Positions 31,618 through 35,169 of a DNA stretch of 35,169 bases are shown piece after piece. The stretch is from Nocardiopsis alkaliphila YIM 80379 (GTDB lineage: Bacteria > Actinomycetota > Actinomycetes > Streptosporangiales > Streptosporangiaceae), in the NCBI RefSeq assembly GCF_000341005.1, contig NZ_ANBD01000028.1, positions 1-35,169 of the forward strand. Reading direction: 5' to 3'. The notes under the pieces are model-generated. The model was not told the origin of the DNA. It saw only the letters and a program-made list of their open reading frames with translations, and did no database searches. A program made the translations under genes and the position numbers. Numbering within the stretch: position 1 is the stretch's first letter; every line of letters starts with the position of its first letter.

Positions 31618-32913
31618 GTGGGTACTCAACAGACTTCCGCAGAGCTCTTCCAACGGGCGGCCGCCGTCGTCCCCGGCGGTGTGAACTCGCCCGTTCGCGC
31701 CTTCGGTGCCGTGGGCGGCACCCCGCCGTTCTTCGTCAAGGGTGAAGGCCCCTACCTCACGGACTCCGACGGTCGCCAGTACGTCGACCTCGTCTGCTCC
31801 TGGGGTCCGCTCATCCTCGGCCACGCCGATCCCGCCGTGGTCGAGGCCCTGCACGGCCAGGTCGAGGCCGGCACCTCCTATGGTGCGCCGACGGCGGGTG
31901 AGGTCGAACTCGCCGAACTCATCGTCGAACGCACTCCCGCCGAGAAGGTACGCCTGGTCAACTCCGGTACCGAGGCGACCATGTCGGCGATCCGCCTGGC
32001 CCGTGGCTTCACCGGGCGAGGCAAGATCATCAAGTTCTCGGGCAACTACCACGGGCACGTCGACGCGCTCCTGGCCGCCGCCGGCTCCGGCCTGGCCACC
32101 TTCGCGTTGCCCGACTCTCCGGGTGTCACCGGTGCCAGCGCCGCCGACACCATCGTGCTGCCCTACAACGACGTCGAAGCGGTGGAACGTGCCTTCGCCG
32201 AGCACGGTGACGAGATCGCCTGCGTCATCGCCGAGGCCTGCCCGGCGAACATGGGCGTGGTCCCGCCCAAGGCCGGTTTCAACGCCCGCCTCAAGGAGCT
32301 CGCGCACGCCAACGGCGCATTGCTGATCCTGGACGAGGTCCTCACCGGTTTCCGGGCGAGCGCCTCCGGTTGGTACGGCCTGGAGGGCGTGAGCCCCGAT
32401 CTGATGACCTTCGGCAAGGTCATGGGAGGAGGACTGCCAGCGGCGGCCTTCGGTGGTCGGGCCGAGATCATGGACCGGCTCGCTCCGAACGGCCCCGTCT
32501 ACCAGGCGGGCACGCTCTCTGGGAACCCGCTGGCCACGGCGGCCGGCCTCGCCACCTTGCGTGGCGCCACACCGAAGGTCTACGAACACATCGACCGGGT
32601 CTCCGCCCAGGTCGGGGCGGAGGTCTCCGAGGCGCTCTCCGAGGCCGGGGTGACCCACCGCGTCCAGAACGGAGGCAACCTGTTCACGGTGTTCTTCACC
32701 GATCGGGAGATCGTCGACTTCGACGGTGCCCGCACCACCGACACCAAGGTGTTCGCGGCCTTCTTCCACGCCATGCTCGAACAGGGTGTCTACCTGCCGC
32801 CCGCCGCGTTCGAGGCCTGGTTCTTCTCGGCGGCGCACGACGACGCCGCGATCGACAGGGTGGTCGCCGCCTTGCCGAAGGCGGCCCGGGCCGCCGCCGA
32901 GGCCCAGAGCTGA
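31618..32913 (+). CDS. hemL: Glutamate-1-semialdehyde 2,1-aminomutase
   Basis: PLP enzyme making 5-aminolevulinate, the step between HemA and HemB. 431 aa, normal length. [20 protein letters not shown] motif ([13 protein letters not shown]), [15 protein letters not shown] (Asp239) and [11 protein letters not shown] with the PLP lysine Lys267. GTG 31618 has no clear ribosome site at the usual distance; GGGAGGGA (31591-31598) is too far, so a leaderless transcript is possible. It lies 3 kb from hemB in a separate unit followed by the phosphatase gene. Confidence 0.96.
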   Translation: MGTQQTSAELFQRAAAVVPGGVNSPVRAFGAVGGTPPFFVKGEGPYLTDSDGRQYVDLVCSWGPLILGHADPAVVEALHGQVEAGTSYGAPTAGEVELAELIVERTPAEKVRLVNSGTEATMSAIRLARGFTGRGKIIKFSGNYHGHVDALLAAAGSGLATFALPDSPGVTGASAADTIVLPYNDVEAVERAFAEHGDEIACVIAEACPANMGVVPPKAGFNARLKELAHANGALLILDEVLTGFRASASGWYGLEGVSPDLMTFGKVMGGGLPAAAFGGRAEIMDRLAPNGPVYQAGTLSGNPLATAAGLATLRGATPKVYEHIDRVSAQVGAEVSEALSEAGVTHRVQNGGNLFTVFFTDREIVDFDGARTTDTKVFAAFFHAMLEQGVYLPPAAFEAWFFSAAHDDAAIDRVVAALPKAARAAAEAQS

Positions 32914-32947
32914 CCGTGCCCGGACCCCGGACAGAAAGACTTCCACG

Positions 32948-33583
32948 ATGACCACGACCACCGTCGTCCACCTGCTCCGCCACGGTGAGGTGTACAACCC
33001 CCGAAAGGTCCTCTACGGGCGGCTGCCCGAGTACCACCTGAGTGACCGGGGAAAGCGGATGGCGGAACTGGCCGCCGACTGGTTCGAAGGCCGCGACATC
33101 GCGGCCCTGTACTCCTCGCCCCTGGACCGTGCTCAGGAGACCGCGGTTCCGTTGCAGAAGGCGTTCGACCTGCCGGTGGCCCTGGACGATCGGCTCATCG
33201 AGGCGGCCAACAAGTTCGAGGGGATGTCGCTGTCCGCGTCCTCGGCCCGTGATCCCCAGGTGCTCAGGCGGCTCTACAACCCCTTCAAACCGTCCTGGGG
33301 CGAGCCGTACCAAGAGGTCGTCGCCCGAATGGTGGAGGTCATCAAGGTGGTCCGCAGGGCCGCTTGGGGGCGGGAGGCGGTGTGCGTCAGCCACCAGCTG
33401 CCGATCTGGATGGCCCGCCGAGCAGCGGAGAGCAAGCGGCTGGGGGACCGGCCGGATCGGCGCGAGTGCAATCTGGCCAGCGTCACCTCGCTCACCTTCG
33501 TCGACCAGCGTCTGGCGAGTGTCGGCTATGCCGAACCGGCGGCCGAACTCTACGTGGGCGGCCCCTCCGTCCCCGGAGCCTGA
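32948..33583 (+). CDS. Histidine phosphatase-family protein
   Basis: A 211-aa protein of the phosphoglycerate-mutase-like superfamily. LLRHGEVYNP holds the catalytic RHG, SSPLDRAQET the second Arg and VCVSHQLPI the second His. It lies 34 bp after hemL, as in other actinomycetes, where genes for cytochrome c maturation (tlpA/resA, ccdA, resB) often come next; none follow here. ATG 32948 has a GAAAG upstream. Substrate unknown; it is not a glycolytic mutase because the insert loops are absent. Confidence 0.9.
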   Translation: MTTTTVVHLLRHGEVYNPRKVLYGRLPEYHLSDRGKRMAELAADWFEGRDIAALYSSPLDRAQETAVPLQKAFDLPVALDDRLIEAANKFEGMSLSASSARDPQVLRRLYNPFKPSWGEPYQEVVARMVEVIKVVRRAAWGREAVCVSHQLPIWMARRAAESKRLGDRPDRRECNLASVTSLTFVDQRLASVGYAEPAAELYVGGPSVPGA

Positions 33584-33591
33584 CCTGCCTG

Positions 33592-33615
33592 GGGGTGGCC
33601 CACCCGGGCCACCCC
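33592..33615 (+). terminator. Terminator after hemL-phosphatase unit
   Basis: Perfect 10-bp arms (33592-33601, 33606-33615) with a 4-base loop, 8 bp past the stop codon. Confidence 0.88.
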
Positions 33616-33853
33616 GCAGGTGGATCCAGCGGGGTTGTGTCCGTGGGAGCCTCCCCACGGGTAAGCTGAGTGAGGGTGCGGTAGACGTGCGTGCTCAACG
33701 CTGTCCTCCCCGGGGCCGCCCCGGTCGCACCGGTCGCGCACGACCACGCGTGCGTGGGCCATAGCGAGTCCGGTAACCGCATCCGAGCCGACAGGTGTTC
33801 GTCACCGGTGGTTCGGCGTGTCCGTACTCACTCGTCAGCGAGAAGGTGATCCC

Positions 33854-33952
33854 ATGGGTTCCGTTATCAAGAAGCGTCGTAAGCGGATGGCGAAGAAGAA
33901 GCACCGCAAGATGCTCAAGCGCACGCGTGTGGCGCGTCGCAACAAGAAGTAG
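33854..33952 (+). CDS. Ribosomal protein bS22 (AURKAIP1/COX24 domain)
   Basis: A 32-aa, extremely basic peptide (MGSVIKKRRKRMAKKKHRKM, then LKRTRVARRNKK), too short for ordinary ORF calling. It matches the small-subunit protein bS22 first seen in mycobacterial ribosomes. ATG 33854 follows AGAAGGTGAT at a normal distance. In mycobacteria the same gene lies directly before an SDR-type gene, as here. It has its own roughly 240-bp upstream region after the hemL-unit terminator. Confidence 0.93.
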   Translation: MGSVIKKRRKRMAKKKHRKMLKRTRVARRNKK

Positions 33953-34177
33953 GACCTTCGCGGCGAACGTCTCTCCGCGGGCGCGGGCCGGCCTCCCCGG
34001 CAAGCCCTCGGACGCGGAGACACCTTCCCCTTTGCTCGGCCATGAGCAGAGCAATGGAATTTTCCGGGTGGACCACGGTTGTGGTTCAACGGGTCTCGGT
34101 CGCCGCTTCACCCCGGTGGGTGAACGACCCGTAGGCCACCCGGACCACCATCGTCTCCTTCCAAGGAACGTGTCGCC

Positions 34178-35140
34178 ATGGCTCGTGTCGTACTCGTCAC
34201 CGGGGTCTCCACCCCCCTCCCGGCCAGGGTCGCCCAAGCCCTGAGCGAGAAGCCCGGTGTTCGTCGGGTGATCGGTGTGGACTCCTCCCTACCGGTGAAC
34301 GGTGTCCCGGGAGTCGAGTGCCGAAACGTCGATCTGCACGACGGAAGCCTGGATCGGGTCGTCGCCGAGTCCGGCGCCGATCTCATCCTGCACTTGGGCC
34401 TGGACACCGCCAAGAGCCCCAACCGTGAGGACAACCTCCTCGGGACCATGCGGGTTCTGGGCGCGGCCCAACGATCCGCAGCTGTCCATCGTCTCGTGGT
34501 GCGCTCCAGCGCGACCCTGGACGCCGACGACGCGGCCGAGGTCGAACGGCACACCAGAGCCCTCCAGCGCCGTCGCCCGGACCTGTCCGTGGCCGTTTTG
34601 AAGTTCGCGAACCTCATCGGCCCCTCCGTGGACACCCCCCTCACCCGTTACATGGACTCCCGAGTCGTTCCCACCGTGATGGGTCGCGATCCGCATGTGC
34701 AGTTCCTGCACGAGGATGATGGGGCAGAGGCGCTGGTGCGTATGGCACTCAGCGAACAGACCGGCTTCTTCGACGTTTCCGGGACGGACACCGTCCCGCT
34801 CTCACATTGTCTGCGCCGGATCGGTGGCCAGCGCCTCCCTGTGCCCGCACGCGGCCTGAAGGTGCTGCGCGGTGTGGCCAAGCACGGCCGGATCGACTAC
34901 GCCAGCTCCAGCACCGCCCGGGCGATCGACGCCGGGGTGCACGCCTCCCGACTGGATTCCTCCCGGCTGCGCAACGCCCTGGACTGGGCACCCGCCTACA
35001 GTTCCATCGAGGCCTTCGAAGCCTACGCGCACAGTCGCCACGGTTTCGTTCGTGGTGACGGCTCCGGACGTGGTGGTCGCGGCGCGGGCCTGCGCCCCAC
35101 GCACGTCATCGCCCTGGCCAGGGCCACCCTGGGTCGTTGA
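34178..35140 (+). CDS. NAD-dependent epimerase/dehydratase-family (SDR) protein
   Basis: A 320-aa protein. The Rossmann N terminus is VVLVTGVSTPLPARVAQAL with the acidic end VIGVDSS. LHLGLDT, VVRSSATLDADDA and VLKFANLIGPSVDTPLTRY follow. Relatives that I recall next to bS22 have about 25 more residues between the SS(A) strand and the EVERH helix; here the loop that would carry the Tyr-x3-Lys pair is missing, so classic SDR catalysis is unlikely. ATG 34178 has AAGGA upstream. The C terminus ends in a Gly/Arg-rich stretch. It ends before a perfect hairpin at the window edge. Likely a nucleotide-binding protein of unknown role. Confidence 0.85.
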   Translation: MARVVLVTGVSTPLPARVAQALSEKPGVRRVIGVDSSLPVNGVPGVECRNVDLHDGSLDRVVAESGADLILHLGLDTAKSPNREDNLLGTMRVLGAAQRSAAVHRLVVRSSATLDADDAAEVERHTRALQRRRPDLSVAVLKFANLIGPSVDTPLTRYMDSRVVPTVMGRDPHVQFLHEDDGAEALVRMALSEQTGFFDVSGTDTVPLSHCLRRIGGQRLPVPARGLKVLRGVAKHGRIDYASSSTARAIDAGVHASRLDSSRLRNALDWAPAYSSIEAFEAYAHSRHGFVRGDGSGRGGRGAGLRPTHVIALARATLGR

Positions 35141-35144
35141 TGCC

Positions 35145-35169
35145 TCGGCGGCCGTGGTCCGGCCGCCGA
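35145..35169 (+). terminator. Terminator at right edge
   Basis: Perfect 10-bp arms (35145-35154, 35160-35169) with a 5-base loop right after the SDR stop. The window ends on its last base, so what follows cannot be seen. Confidence 0.75.

Overview
The window is high-GC chromosomal DNA from an actinomycete. The markers are actinobacterial: bldC, a DUF3073 gene, a mycothiol synthase (mshD), a GlnR-type regulator, rex joined to hemA-C-D-B, the 32-aa ribosomal protein bS22, and a cell-wall protein with an LAxTG sorting signal. Gene content and codon bias suit a Nocardiopsaceae or Streptomyces-like relative. The genus is an inference and was not tested. I see no rRNA, tRNA, CRISPR array or intact mobile element.

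Left part (1-8.1 kb): a truncated N-acetylmuramoyl-L-alanine amidase lipoprotein gene, an LAxTG surface protein, bldC, a conserved protein of unknown function, DUF3073, and a leftward purine operon (SCP2-like protein, purF, purM). Strong hairpins lie between the convergent pairs.

Middle (8.5-20.3 kb): a DUF47 phosphate-transport accessory protein, a pucR regulator divergent from a DadA-like amino-acid oxidoreductase, a GreA-family protein, a glycine-rich and acidic lipoprotein, a nucleoside hydrolase, pstC-pstA-pstB, mshD, and a secreted Pro/Thr-rich protein with a C-terminal membrane anchor. The pst operon has a near-canonical PHO box (two GTTCACC units, 11-nt period) but no pstS beside it. 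The DUF47 gene has no pit beside it.

Regulator and heme part (20.5-29.3 kb): a glnR-type regulator gene broken by an exact 26-bp tandem duplication that shifts its frame; removing one copy restores a 254-aa protein. This is the most striking observation in the window. Divergent to it are a MoaD/ThiS-like protein and a glutaredoxin-like protein. Next come rex, with an 18-bp Rex operator lying across its own promoter, and hemA, hemC, hemD (fused to a methyltransferase-like domain) and hemB. A Prim-Pol-like gene follows.

Right part (29.3-35.2 kb): a decayed, lower-GC stretch with a LuxR-family HTH remnant and a small membrane ORF, then an RraA-like protein, a PAP2 phosphatase, hemL with a histidine phosphatase, and bS22 followed by a divergent SDR-family protein. 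With hemA, hemC, hemD, hemB and hemL, the window holds the C5 route from glutamyl-tRNA to uroporphyrinogen III, under apparent redox control by Rex.
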